Shown here: positions 33,432 through 41,343 of the stretch, piece after piece
How positions within the stretch are numbered: position 1 is the first letter of the stretch
How the letters are laid out: every line of letters begins with the position of its first letter
DNA from: Bordetella genomosp. 13
GTDB lineage: Bacteria; Pseudomonadota; Gammaproteobacteria; Burkholderiales; Burkholderiaceae_B
Assembly (NCBI RefSeq): GCF_002119665.1
Contig: NZ_CP021111.1
Span: 186,001-250,000 of the forward strand
Reading direction: 5' to 3'
Length of the DNA: 64,000 nt
Position numbers and translations under genes: made by a program
The notes under the pieces: model-generated
The model's database searches: none
Seen by the model: the letters and a program-made list of their open reading frames with translations, nothing else
Told to the model about the DNA's origin: nothing

Positions 33432-33555
33432 AGACAGCGAGGCCCGGAGCACGCTTCGCTTGCTGTCTTGTCGTTCGTCTCGGCTTCTCCTCTTTCCCCT
33501 CCCCTATGAGACGAACGCTTGCGGGGCATCGGTAATCCGGTGCCCCGATTTTTTT
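33432..33555 (+). ncRNA. Candidate small RNA with three stem-loops and C/U-rich loop
   Basis: Between rpoH and a convergent gene, three consecutive hairpins are readable. Stem 1: 33432-33441 pairs with 33459-33468 (10 bp, one G-U). Stem 2: 33472-33481 pairs with 33508-33517, a perfect 10 bp (CGTTCGTCTC/GAGACGAACG), closing a 26-base loop that is almost all C and U (33482-33507). Stem 3 is an 11-bp terminator stem with a T7 tail. The loop contains CTCCTC and CCCCTCCCC, complementary to Shine-Dalgarno-like sequences, as in anti-SD sRNAs. No coding frame fits. No confident promoter was found, so it may be an independent sRNA or processed from the rpoH mRNA. Confidence 0.65.
33522..33555 (+). terminator. 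Rho-independent terminator at the 3' end of the candidate sRNA
   Basis: Stem 33522-33532 pairs with 33537-33547 (11 bp, one wobble), loop TAAT, followed after one A by seven T (33549-33555). It could end either an sRNA or the rpoH transcript, 188 bases beyond the rpoH stop. Confidence 0.9.
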
Positions 33556-33588
33556 GCGCGCTCGCGCGGTTCAGAGAACTTTTGTGCG

Positions 33589-34410
33589 TCAGGCGGCGCG
33601 CGGCTGCGCGGCCGCGCACAGCGCGTGCCACGTAGCGGGATTCAAGCGCCGCACGCTCGTCGCCAGCGATCCGTCGCGGTACAGCTTCAGCCAGCGATAG
33701 CCCGGCGCGGCGCCGTCCAGCGTATGGCGGCCGTTGTGCACCGCGAACTGGAAGCACGTCGAAGGCGTGGCCAGCAGGCGCAGATGGTGGCGGCGCCGGT
33801 CGAACTGGCGGTGCACGTGGCCCCACAGCACGACACGCACTTGGGGCAGGTCGGCCAAGCGTTGGAACAGCGCCTGAGGGTTGTCGACCATCATCGCGTC
33901 GTGGCGCCCACTTTCGATCTGCACGGGATTGTGATGCAGCGCCACGAGCACGTGCCGGTCGCCTGCCGATTTGGCGGCGCTCTCCAGCAGCTCGAGCTGG
34001 CGCTCGTCCAGATGGCCCGCATCCGAGCCAGGCACCGTCGAGTCCAGCATGACGATGCGCCAGGCGCCGACGTCGGTGATGGGCGTGGTCCAATCCGGCA
34101 GCACGGCGTGCATGGCCGCGGGGTCGTCATGATTGCCCGGCAGGCAGCGCACGGCCGAGGCCACGGGTCCCAGCACGCCTCGCAGCCGTGCGTAGGCCGC
34201 GCGGCTGCCGTCCTGGGCGAGATCGCCGGTAGCCAGCAGCACCTGCGCGCCCGGGGTCTCTCGCATGGCCTGGCGCAGCACCGCCTTCAGGCTGGCCTCG
34301 GTGTCGACGCCCAGCATTTCGGCATGCGGTTCGTCGAGCAGGTGGGTGTCGGTCAGGTGCAGCAGCAGCGCGGGCTGCTCGTCGGCGTGGGATGCATGGG
34401 CGGCGCTCAT
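33589..34410 (-). CDS. Calcineurin-like phosphodiesterase, CpdA-type (cyclic AMP phosphodiesterase family)
   Basis: The 273-residue metallophosphoesterase shows the ordered metal motifs LTDTHLLD, GDLAQDG, GNHDDP, LVALHHNP and GHVHRQFD, in the spacing of class III cyclic nucleotide phosphodiesterases such as CpdA. These hydrolyse 3',5'-cAMP in some bacteria; other members act on other phosphodiesters, so substrate is inference. GGAGAAGG precedes ATG 34410. It is divergent from an antiporter that ends in a cyclic-nucleotide-binding-like domain, so a shared cyclic-nucleotide theme is plausible. Confidence 0.85.
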   Translation of the reverse strand: MSAAHASHADEQPALLLHLTDTHLLDEPHAEMLGVDTEASLKAVLRQAMRETPGAQVLLATGDLAQDGSRAAYARLRGVLGPVASAVRCLPGNHDDPAAMHAVLPDWTTPITDVGAWRIVMLDSTVPGSDAGHLDERQLELLESAAKSAGDRHVLVALHHNPVQIESGRHDAMMVDNPQALFQRLADLPQVRVVLWGHVHRQFDRRRHHLRLLATPSTCFQFAVHNGRHTLDGAAPGYRWLKLYRDGSLATSVRRLNPATWHALCAAAQPRAA

Positions 34411-34606
34411 GGCCTTCTCCAGCGGTTTTCGAGGCGGTCCTCGCACCTTAGCCAAAAACCGCGGCAATGGAGTTCCCCGGGTGTGCGCAGCGGTAACCAA
34501 AGTGTGCCGCGGTCCGCGAGTTGCAATTCGCCCCGGCGGGGCGGCGCCTGGACAAAACCCGCTATCCTTGTGCCTTGCGCATGGCTACCCGGAAAAGAAT
34601 TCACAC

Positions 34607-37120
34607 ATGGATGTCGGTCTGCTCGTCTTCGGATTGTCCGGCTTGTTGACGCTGGTGTGCTTCATGCCGCCGCTCGCCGGCCGCCTGAAGCTGCCGTACT
34701 CGGTGCTGCTGGCCATCGTGGGGTGCCTGCTGGGCATAGTGGTGCACCTGCACGGTTGGGCGCCGCCCGTGCTGCGCGACCTGCTGGACAGCATCGAGCG
34801 CTTCGAGATTTCATCCGATACCTTCCTGATGGTGTTCCTGCCGGTGCTGCTGTTCGAGACGGCGCTGTCCATGAACGTGCGGCGCCTGATGGACGACATC
34901 GGCCCCATTCTCATGATGGCGATCGTGGCGGTGGTGGTCTGCACCGTGGTGGTGGGCTTCTCGCTGAACGCAGTGTCATCGTATGGCCTCATCGTCTGCC
35001 TGCTGCTGGGCGCCATCGTCGCCACCACCGACCCGGTGGCGGTGGTCGGCATCTTCCGCGAGGTGGGCGCGCCCAAGCGGCTGACCACGCTGGTCGAGGG
35101 CGAAAGCCTGTTCAACGACGCGGCGTCCATCGCGCTGTACTCGGTGCTGCTGGCGGCCATAGGCGGAGTGGGAGACGGGCTGAGCGCGGGCAGCGTGCTG
35201 GGCGATTTCCTGTACGCCTTCCTGGGGGGCGGCCTGGCCGGCTACCTGATGGGCCGCGCCGCGTGCTACCTGTTCGCGTGGCTGCGCGGCTTTCCCACCG
35301 CCGAGATCACGCTGACGCTGACCCTGGCCTACCTGTCGTTCTTCATCTCCGAGCATTACCTGGGAGTGTCGGGCGTGGTGGCCACCGTCATCGCGGGCCT
35401 GGTCGTGGGATCCGCGGGCCGCACGCGCATGTCGCCCGCCACTTTCGAACACCTGTCCAGCGCGTGGGAACAGTTCGGCTTCTGGGCCAATTCGCTGATC
35501 TTCCTGTTCGCTTCCATGCTGATTCCGCGCATGATGGACGAGGCGGACTGGACCGAGCTGCTGCTGGTGCTGCTGCTGTTCGTGGTCACGCTGGTGGCGC
35601 GCGCCATCGTGGTGTTCGGGCTGCTGCCGCTGCTTGGGTTGACGCGGCTGGGCACGAAGGTCAGCAATCCCTACAAGACCGTGATGCTGTGGGGCGGACT
35701 GCGCGGCGCGGTTTCGCTCGCGCTGGCGCTGGCCGTCACCGAGCAGGACTCGGTGCCGCCCGAGGCGCGCCAGTTCGTGGCCGTGGCCACCACCGGCTTC
35801 GTGCTGATGACGCTGTTCATCAACGGCATCAGCCTGCGGCCGCTGATCCGCATGCTGGGGCTGAACCAGCTGTCGCCAGTCGAGCGCACCATCCGCAACC
35901 AGGCCCTGACCATTGCGCTCGAAGACCTGCAGGAGAAGACGGACGAGATCGCCAAAACCGACCACATCAGTCCCGAGGCCAGCAAGCGCATCCACGCGGT
36001 GTTCGACGGCAGCCTGGCCAGCGTGCACGACAGCCAGGTCAGCCAGATGAGCCTGGAACAGCGCGTGGCGGTGGGGCTGGGCATCGTGGCGCGGCGCGAA
36101 GAGGAAATGTTCTTCGACATTCTCAAGGCGCAGATCGTGGACTGGCGCATGGCCGAGGCGCTGCTGGCGCGCGCCGAACGGCTCGAGGACGCCGTGCGCA
36201 CGGGCGGGCTGAAGGGATTCGAGGCCGCCATCGAGGCCGACGTGCGCTATTCGCCCGGCTTCCGCATGGCGCTGCGGGTGCATTACACCTTCGGATTCCA
36301 GTCGTGGCTGGCGCGCGAACTGGCGCAGCGTTTCTCCAATCTGATGACCAAGCGCTCGGTCGCGCAGCGGCTGATCCAGTTCGCCAGCGAACAGATCGGG
36401 CCGCTGCTGGGCGAGGACGCGGCGCAGCGCATCGTGGGCGCGCACCAGCGCAGGCTCGACCTGATCGAGGCGTCGCTGCAGGCGCTGAACCTGCAGTATC
36501 CGTCCTATGCCCTGTGGCTGCAGGAAAGCTATCTGGGCCGCGTCGCGCGCGAGCTCGAGCGCATGCGCTATCGCAGCATGCTCGACCAGTTCCTGATCAG
36601 CGGCGAGGTCTACGCGGACCTGATGGGGCAGCTTAAAGGGCGCTGGCAACATATCGACCGCCACCCGGGGCTCGACATGGAGATGGCCGCTGCCGACCTG
36701 ATCAAGCGCGTGCCGCTGTTCGAGGGCCTCAGTGCCGATTCGCTGCGCGCGATCTGCCGCCTGCTCCGGCCGCGACTGGCGCTGCCCGACCAGCCCGTGC
36801 TGGGCGCCGGGCGGCATGGCGAAGAGATGTGCATCGTGGCGTCCGGCGCCGTTGCGGTGCACCTGCCCGACGGCACCGCCATCGAACTGGGCAGCGGCGA
36901 GTTCTTCGGCGAGCTGGCCCTGCTGGGCGAGCGCCAGGTCAATCCCGACGTGACCTCGCTGGGGTACAGCAAGCTGCTGATGCTGTCGGCGCGCGACTTC
37001 CATGCGCTGCTGGCTCGCGACGCGGACCTGCGCGACCGCATCCAGACGGTGGCCAAGCAGCGCATGCGCGCCATCGAGGTATGGAAGCAGTTTTCGCAGC
37101 AGGCGCAGCAGCTGCCTTGA
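34607..37120 (+). CDS. SOS1-like Na+/H+ antiporter with C-terminal cyclic-nucleotide-binding-like domain
   Basis: The 837-residue protein has a CPA1 antiporter domain of about 12 membrane segments (1-420), with ATTDPVAVVGIFREVGAPKR and EGESLFNDAASIALY carrying the Asp pair of ion exchange, and GGLRGAVSLALALAV. A cytosolic helical region (about 430-690) leads to a CNBD-like domain (about 702-815): VPLFEGLSADSLRAIC, GSGEFFGELALLGE. The position where CRP-type domains have the phosphate-binding Arg reads N-P-D (about 777-779), so nucleotide binding is doubtful or altered. The overall plan is that of plant SOS1. It probably exports Na+ (or K+) for protons at the inner membrane. Confidence 0.88.
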   Translation: MDVGLLVFGLSGLLTLVCFMPPLAGRLKLPYSVLLAIVGCLLGIVVHLHGWAPPVLRDLLDSIERFEISSDTFLMVFLPVLLFETALSMNVRRLMDDIGPILMMAIVAVVVCTVVVGFSLNAVSSYGLIVCLLLGAIVATTDPVAVVGIFREVGAPKRLTTLVEGESLFNDAASIALYSVLLAAIGGVGDGLSAGSVLGDFLYAFLGGGLAGYLMGRAACYLFAWLRGFPTAEITLTLTLAYLSFFISEHYLGVSGVVATVIAGLVVGSAGRTRMSPATFEHLSSAWEQFGFWANSLIFLFASMLIPRMMDEADWTELLLVLLLFVVTLVARAIVVFGLLPLLGLTRLGTKVSNPYKTVMLWGGLRGAVSLALALAVTEQDSVPPEARQFVAVATTGFVLMTLFINGISLRPLIRMLGLNQLSPVERTIRNQALTIALEDLQEKTDEIAKTDHISPEASKRIHAVFDGSLASVHDSQVSQMSLEQRVAVGLGIVARREEEMFFDILKAQIVDWRMAEALLARAERLEDAVRTGGLKGFEAAIEADVRYSPGFRMALRVHYTFGFQSWLARELAQRFSNLMTKRSVAQRLIQFASEQIGPLLGEDAAQRIVGAHQRRLDLIEASLQALNLQYPSYALWLQESYLGRVARELERMRYRSMLDQFLISGEVYADLMGQLKGRWQHIDRHPGLDMEMAAADLIKRVPLFEGLSADSLRAICRLLRPRLALPDQPVLGAGRHGEEMCIVASGAVAVHLPDGTAIELGSGEFFGELALLGERQVNPDVTSLGYSKLLMLSARDFHALLARDADLRDRIQTVAKQRMRAIEVWKQFSQQAQQLP

Positions 37121-37130
37121 TGGTCCGCGC

Positions 37131-38159
37131 TCAGCTGGTGGCGCGATGCACCAGCTCGAAGCCCAGGTCGACGTGCCGCTGCGCAACCGGCTCGCCTGCC
37201 AGGTGTCGCATCAGCATGTCGGCGGCGGCCACGCCGATGCGATAGCGCGGCGTGGCGATGGAGGTGAGCGGCGGGGTGGTCCAGGCGCTGCCCGACAGGT
37301 CGTGAAAGCCGATGATCGCCAGTCGGCCGGGCACCGCTATGCCCAGCTGCGCGCACCGGAACACGGCGCCGTGCGCCAGGTCGTCGTTGCAGAAGAACAC
37401 CGCATCGCAGTCGGCATGCGCCGCGACCAGGCTTTCGAGCAGCTCGGCGCCCAAGGCGATGGACGACTTCTGCGGCGTCATGATCTCGAGGGCGGGATCG
37501 TACACGCCGGCCTCCCGCAAGGCGTGGCGGCAGCCCTCGCTGCGCCGCAACGACCGCGGGTCCAGCTGCGCGCAGACGATGCCGATGCGGCGATGGCCGC
37601 GTTCCAGTAGATGCCGGCCCGCCACGTATCCCGAATCGAACTGCGAGAAGCCGACGCTCATGCCCGCGTCCTCGGCAGGTAGCGTCTCGATCGTATGGAC
37701 AGCCGGCAGGCGACGGCTGCGCAGCAGCTCCCATACGCCATCGGTGTGGTCCACGCCCGTAAGAATCGCCCCATCCGGGGCATGCTGCATGTACGTGCGC
37801 AGCAGCGTTTCCTCGGCGTCCTGCGAATACCCCGTCACGCCCAGCAGCATGTGATAGCCGCTGGCGTCGAGCACTTCCTTGATGCCGGTGATGATGTCGA
37901 CGAACACGACGTTCGACAGCGACGGAATCAGTACGACGATGGTGCGCGACCGGGCCGATGCCAGTGCGCTGGCCGCGTGGTTCATCACGTAGCCCATCTC
38001 GCTGCACAGATGCTCGATGCGTGCGCGCAGCGCGGGCGCGACCTTCTCCGGCGAGCGCAGCGCGCGCGAGACCGTGATGGCGCTCACCCCGGCCCGCAGG
38101 GCGACGTCTTGCATGGTCACACGGCCGTCACGGGTACTGCGGGGCTTTCTGGTGGGCAT
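37131..38159 (-). CDS. LacI-family transcriptional regulator
   Basis: The 342-residue repressor-type protein has an N-terminal LacI helix-turn-helix (VTMQDVALRAGVSAITVSRALRSP) and a periplasmic-binding-like effector domain (about 65-335; HDLSGSAWTTPPLTSIATPRYRIG). It diverges from the TRAP operon, and an operator-like site at 38263-38276 lies before that operon. A sugar or sugar acid is the likely effector, by family and neighbour; gluconate-type regulators share this layout. Start chosen at MPTRKPRSTRDG (38159) because the HTH then sits near the N-terminus; no strong ribosome site is seen. Confidence 0.9.
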   Translation of the reverse strand: MPTRKPRSTRDGRVTMQDVALRAGVSAITVSRALRSPEKVAPALRARIEHLCSEMGYVMNHAASALASARSRTIVVLIPSLSNVVFVDIITGIKEVLDASGYHMLLGVTGYSQDAEETLLRTYMQHAPDGAILTGVDHTDGVWELLRSRRLPAVHTIETLPAEDAGMSVGFSQFDSGYVAGRHLLERGHRRIGIVCAQLDPRSLRRSEGCRHALREAGVYDPALEIMTPQKSSIALGAELLESLVAAHADCDAVFFCNDDLAHGAVFRCAQLGIAVPGRLAIIGFHDLSGSAWTTPPLTSIATPRYRIGVAAADMLMRHLAGEPVAQRHVDLGFELVHRATS

Positions 38160-38247
38160 GAAGGAAAGATCTTGCGTGGCGGCGAGGGGCCGAGTACGAC
38201 GCAAGCATACCCGGGGAAGTACCGGGTCGCCGGACGCTCGGGACATC

Positions 38248-38277
38248 TTTACATACCCCGCATGATATCGCTAACAT
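38248..38277 (+). promoter_or_regulatory. Promoter with overlapping LacI-type operator for the TRAP operon
   Basis: TTTACA (38248-38253) and TAACAT (38272-38277) are separated by 18 bases and fit -35 and -10 boxes. TGATATCGCTAACA (38263-38276) overlaps the -10; its right half matches the TGTTAGCG/CGCTAACA type of LacI-family operator, and the left half is degenerate (4 of 6 matching). Repression by the divergent LacI protein is the natural reading. Confidence 0.5.
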
Positions 38278-38316
38278 ACGCGGCATCAAACACCAAGAAA
38301 GTACGGAGACGTTCCC

Positions 38317-38868
38317 TTGTCCACACCCCATACGCCCTCCGGGGGCGGGGCGCGCCTGCGCGCGCTGGCCCGCCTCGCCGATGCCTGTATCCGCCTGCAG
38401 ACCGTGCTGATGGCGGGCTGCCTGGCAGTCATGGTGGTGCTGCTGTTCGGCAACGTCGCGCTGCGCTACCTGTTCAATTCGGGCATCAACATCTCCGATG
38501 AGGTCTCGCGCCTGGCCTTCGTGTGGCTCATCTTCCTGGGAGCGGTGCTGGCCTTGCGCGATCGCCAGCACATCGCGGTGACCATGCTGGTGGCGCGCCT
38601 GGGCGCCGGCGCGCGGCGCGCCGTGCACGTCGTCTGCCAGGCGCTCGTGCTGTGGGCCTTGTGGCTGATGGCCGACGGCAGCTGGCAGCAGGTGCAGATC
38701 GGCCTGGGCTCGCGCCTGCCGGTCACCGGCCTGCCCGGCGCGGTATTCGACGCCGCGGCCTTTTATGGGGCGGTGGGCATGGGCCTGCTGACCTGCGTGG
38801 AGCTGGTCCGCCTGCTGTCCGGCGCTCCGCTGCCGTCCGACACCCTGGACGGCGAGACCGCCGCCTGA
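38317..38868 (+). CDS. TRAP transporter small membrane subunit (DctQ type)
   Basis: The 183-residue protein has four membrane helices and the DctQ-typical phrase NISDEVSRLAFVWLIFLGAVLALRD. It joins the large subunit DctM in moving a carboxylate or sugar acid on a sodium gradient after capture by the periplasmic receptor. The only good start is TTG at 38317, with GGAG (38305-38308) upstream. It is followed 21 bases later by dctM. Confidence 0.9.
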   Translation: MSTPHTPSGGGARLRALARLADACIRLQTVLMAGCLAVMVVLLFGNVALRYLFNSGINISDEVSRLAFVWLIFLGAVLALRDRQHIAVTMLVARLGAGARRAVHVVCQALVLWALWLMADGSWQQVQIGLGSRLPVTGLPGAVFDAAAFYGAVGMGLLTCVELVRLLSGAPLPSDTLDGETAA

Positions 38869-38889
38869 CCTCGCACGGACGGAGCTTCC

Positions 38890-40170
38890 ATGAGTTTGAC
38901 GATATTCCTCGGGGTGATGCTGGGCCTGATCATGCTCGGCATGCCCATCGCCTTCTCGCTGCTGCTTTCCGCGGTGGCGTTGATGTTCCAGCTGGATTTC
39001 TTCGATTCGCAGATCATCGGCCAGAACATGCTGTCCGGCGCGAACAGCTTCGCGCTGATGGCCGTGCCGCTGTTCATGCTGGCGGGCGAGGTCATGAACG
39101 CCGGCGGGCTGTCGCGGCGCATCGTGAACCTGGCCGCCACCTTCGTCGGCCACGTGCGCGGCGGGCTGGGCTATGTGGCGATCTGCGCCAGCGTGATGCT
39201 GGCGGCGCTGTCCGGCTCGGCGGTGGCAGACGCCGCGGCGCTGGGCTCGCTGCTGATTCCGATGCTGCGCGACAAGGGCTACGACGCCGGGCAGGCGTCG
39301 GGCCTCATTGCCGCGGGCGGCATCATCGCGCCCATCATCCCGCCGTCGATCTCCTTCATCATTTTCGGCGTGGCGACCAACGTATCCATCACCAAGCTGT
39401 TCTTCGCGGGCATCGCGCCCGGCCTGATGATGGCGCTGACGCTGGTGGCGGTGTGGACCTGGGTGGCGCGCCGGCACGGGCCCGTCACGCCCAGTCCGCG
39501 GCAGCCGTGGAGCGTGCGCCTGCGGGCGCTGCGCGAGGCAGGCTGGGCGCTGATGCTGCCCGTCATCATCATCGGCGGGCTGCGCGGGGGCATCTTCACG
39601 CCCACCGAGGCCGCGGTGGTGGCCGCCGTATACGCCATCTTCGTCAGCGTGTGCATCTACCGCGAGCTGAAGGTGCGCGACCTCGGCCGCCTGATGGTCA
39701 GTGCCGCGCGCACCACCGCGGTGGTGATGTTCCTGGTGGCGGCGGCCATGGTGTCGTCCTACATGATCACGCTGGCCGATCTGCCCGCGGATCTGGTTGG
39801 CCTGCTCGAGCCGGTGATGGACCAGCCGCGCCTGCTGATGCTCGCGCTGCTGGTGATCCTGACGCTGGTCGGCACGGTGATGGACCTCACTCCCACCATC
39901 CTGATTCTCGCGCCGGTGCTCATGCCCGTTGTCGTCAAGGCCGGCATCGATCCGATCTACTTCGGCGTGATGTTCGTGATGACCGGCTGCGTGGGGCTGT
40001 TGACGCCGCCGGTGGGCACGGTGCTGAACGTCGTGTGCGGCGTGGCGCGCATCAGTTTCGAGTCCGTTTGCCGCGGCGCCTGGCGCTATGTGGTGGCCTA
40101 CACGGTGCTGCTGGCGCTGCTGGTGATTTTCCCCGGCCTGATCACCGTGCCGGCAAGCTGGATGCACTAA
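38890..40170 (+). CDS. TRAP transporter large membrane subunit (DctM type)
   Basis: This 426-residue protein of about 12 hydrophobic segments is the transport subunit of the TRAP system. Landmarks include LSGSAVADAAALGSLLIPML, IIAPIIPPSISFIIFG and GLLTPPVGTVLNVVCG, the last two being the Na+/substrate elements. Length is typical. Two GC-rich hairpins separate it from the receptor gene. Confidence 0.95.
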   Translation: MSLTIFLGVMLGLIMLGMPIAFSLLLSAVALMFQLDFFDSQIIGQNMLSGANSFALMAVPLFMLAGEVMNAGGLSRRIVNLAATFVGHVRGGLGYVAICASVMLAALSGSAVADAAALGSLLIPMLRDKGYDAGQASGLIAAGGIIAPIIPPSISFIIFGVATNVSITKLFFAGIAPGLMMALTLVAVWTWVARRHGPVTPSPRQPWSVRLRALREAGWALMLPVIIIGGLRGGIFTPTEAAVVAAVYAIFVSVCIYRELKVRDLGRLMVSAARTTAVVMFLVAAAMVSSYMITLADLPADLVGLLEPVMDQPRLLMLALLVILTLVGTVMDLTPTILILAPVLMPVVVKAGIDPIYFGVMFVMTGCVGLLTPPVGTVLNVVCGVARISFESVCRGAWRYVVAYTVLLALLVIFPGLITVPASWMH

Positions 40171-40180
40171 GTCCCGGGGG

Positions 40181-40226
40181 CGCGGCGGGCGCCGCGTCCC
40201 GGTCCATGCGCGGCACGAGCCGCGCA
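40181..40226 (+). other. Two tandem hairpins between dctM-type and dctP-type genes
   Basis: CGCGGCG/CGCCGCG (40181-40187 with 40190-40196) and TGCGCGGC/GCCGCGCA (40207-40214 with 40219-40226, loop ACGA). No T-tract follows. Such structures in transporter operons may stabilise the receptor mRNA or weaken read-through, setting a receptor excess; that is inference. Confidence 0.45.
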
Positions 40227-40261
40227 GGTTGATTCCCGACTATCCCGGAAGGAGACACATC

Positions 40262-41278
40262 ATGATGCAGACCTGGAAGAAAACGCTGTTGACCGTGGCC
40301 GCCGTGGCGGCCTGCATGGCCAGCGGCGTGGCCGCGGCGCAGGACATCAAACCGCGCATCATCCGCTTCGGCTATGGCCTGAACGACGACAGCGTGCAAG
40401 GCCGCGCCGCGCGGTACCTGGCCGAAGAAGTACAGAAGCTGAGCGGCGGGAAGATGAAGATGCGCACGTTCGGTTCGGCCAGCCTGGGTTCGGACGAGCA
40501 GATGCAGAACGCGCTGGTCGGCGGCGCGCAGGAGATGATGGTGGGCTCCACCGCGCCGCTGGCGACCATGGTCAAGGAGTTCGGCGTGTTCGACCTGCCG
40601 TTCCTCTTCAACGACGAAAAGGAAGCCGATGCGGTGCTGGACGGCCCGCTGGGCCAGAAGCTGCTGAAGAAGCTGGACGACAAGGGCCTGGTCGGTCTGG
40701 TGTACTGGGAGAACGGTTTTCGCAACATGACGAACTCGCGCCGCGCCATCGAGCGCGCCGACGACCTGCAAGGCATCAAGCTGCGCGTCATGCAGAACCA
40801 GGTCGCGCTGGGCGTGTTCAACGCGCTGGGCGCCAATGCCGTGCCCATGCCGTTCTCCGAACTCTTCACCGCGCTGGAGACCCGCACGGTCGATGGCCAG
40901 GAGAATCCCGTCACCACCATCCAGAGCAGCAAGTTCTACGAAGTGCAGCCGTACCTGACGCTGACGCGGCATGTGTACACTCCCTGGGTAGTGCTGGCTT
41001 CGAAGAAGTGGTGGTCGACCCTGTCCGCGGATGAGCAGAAGCTCATCATGCAGGCCGCCATCAATTCCCGCGATTTCGAACGCAAGGACAGCCGGGCCGA
41101 CTCCACCAAGGCCATGGCCATCATCGAGAAGGCCGGCGTCAAGATCAATACCGTCCCCGAGGCGGAGTTGCAGCGCATGCGCCAGAAGGTGCAGCCGGTG
41201 GTCGACAAGGCCACGCAAGACCTGGGGCCCGAACTGGTGCAGGAACTGAACCAGGAAATCCAGAAGGCCCGGCGCTGA
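40262..41278 (+). CDS. TRAP transporter periplasmic receptor (DctP type)
   Basis: The 338-residue protein has a signal peptide (to about residue 27, VAAAQD) and a DctP domain: RIIRFGYGLND, AEEVQKLSGGKMKMRTFGSASLG, VYWENGFRNMTNSRR, and the substrate-contacting region LRVMQNQVALGVFNALGANAVPMPFSELFTAL, split for reading. The conserved Arg that binds the substrate carboxylate is present (KLRVMQN). GGAAGGAG is spaced 7 bases from ATG 40262. Close relatives bind sugar acids. Confidence 0.94.
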   Translation: MMQTWKKTLLTVAAVAACMASGVAAAQDIKPRIIRFGYGLNDDSVQGRAARYLAEEVQKLSGGKMKMRTFGSASLGSDEQMQNALVGGAQEMMVGSTAPLATMVKEFGVFDLPFLFNDEKEADAVLDGPLGQKLLKKLDDKGLVGLVYWENGFRNMTNSRRAIERADDLQGIKLRVMQNQVALGVFNALGANAVPMPFSELFTALETRTVDGQENPVTTIQSSKFYEVQPYLTLTRHVYTPWVVLASKKWWSTLSADEQKLIMQAAINSRDFERKDSRADSTKAMAIIEKAGVKINTVPEAELQRMRQKVQPVVDKATQDLGPELVQELNQEIQKARR

Positions 41279-41343
41279 CGGCATGCCCGCAGGCCGCCGC
41301 GGCCGCGGGCGGCATTCCTTGAAACCCAGCAGTGAGCTTCATC

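Noticed and set aside
34976..37186. A 736-codon open frame opposite the antiporter gene
   Set aside because: Composition is His/Gln/Arg-rich, typical of antisense translation of a membrane protein gene; no start signal or family features.
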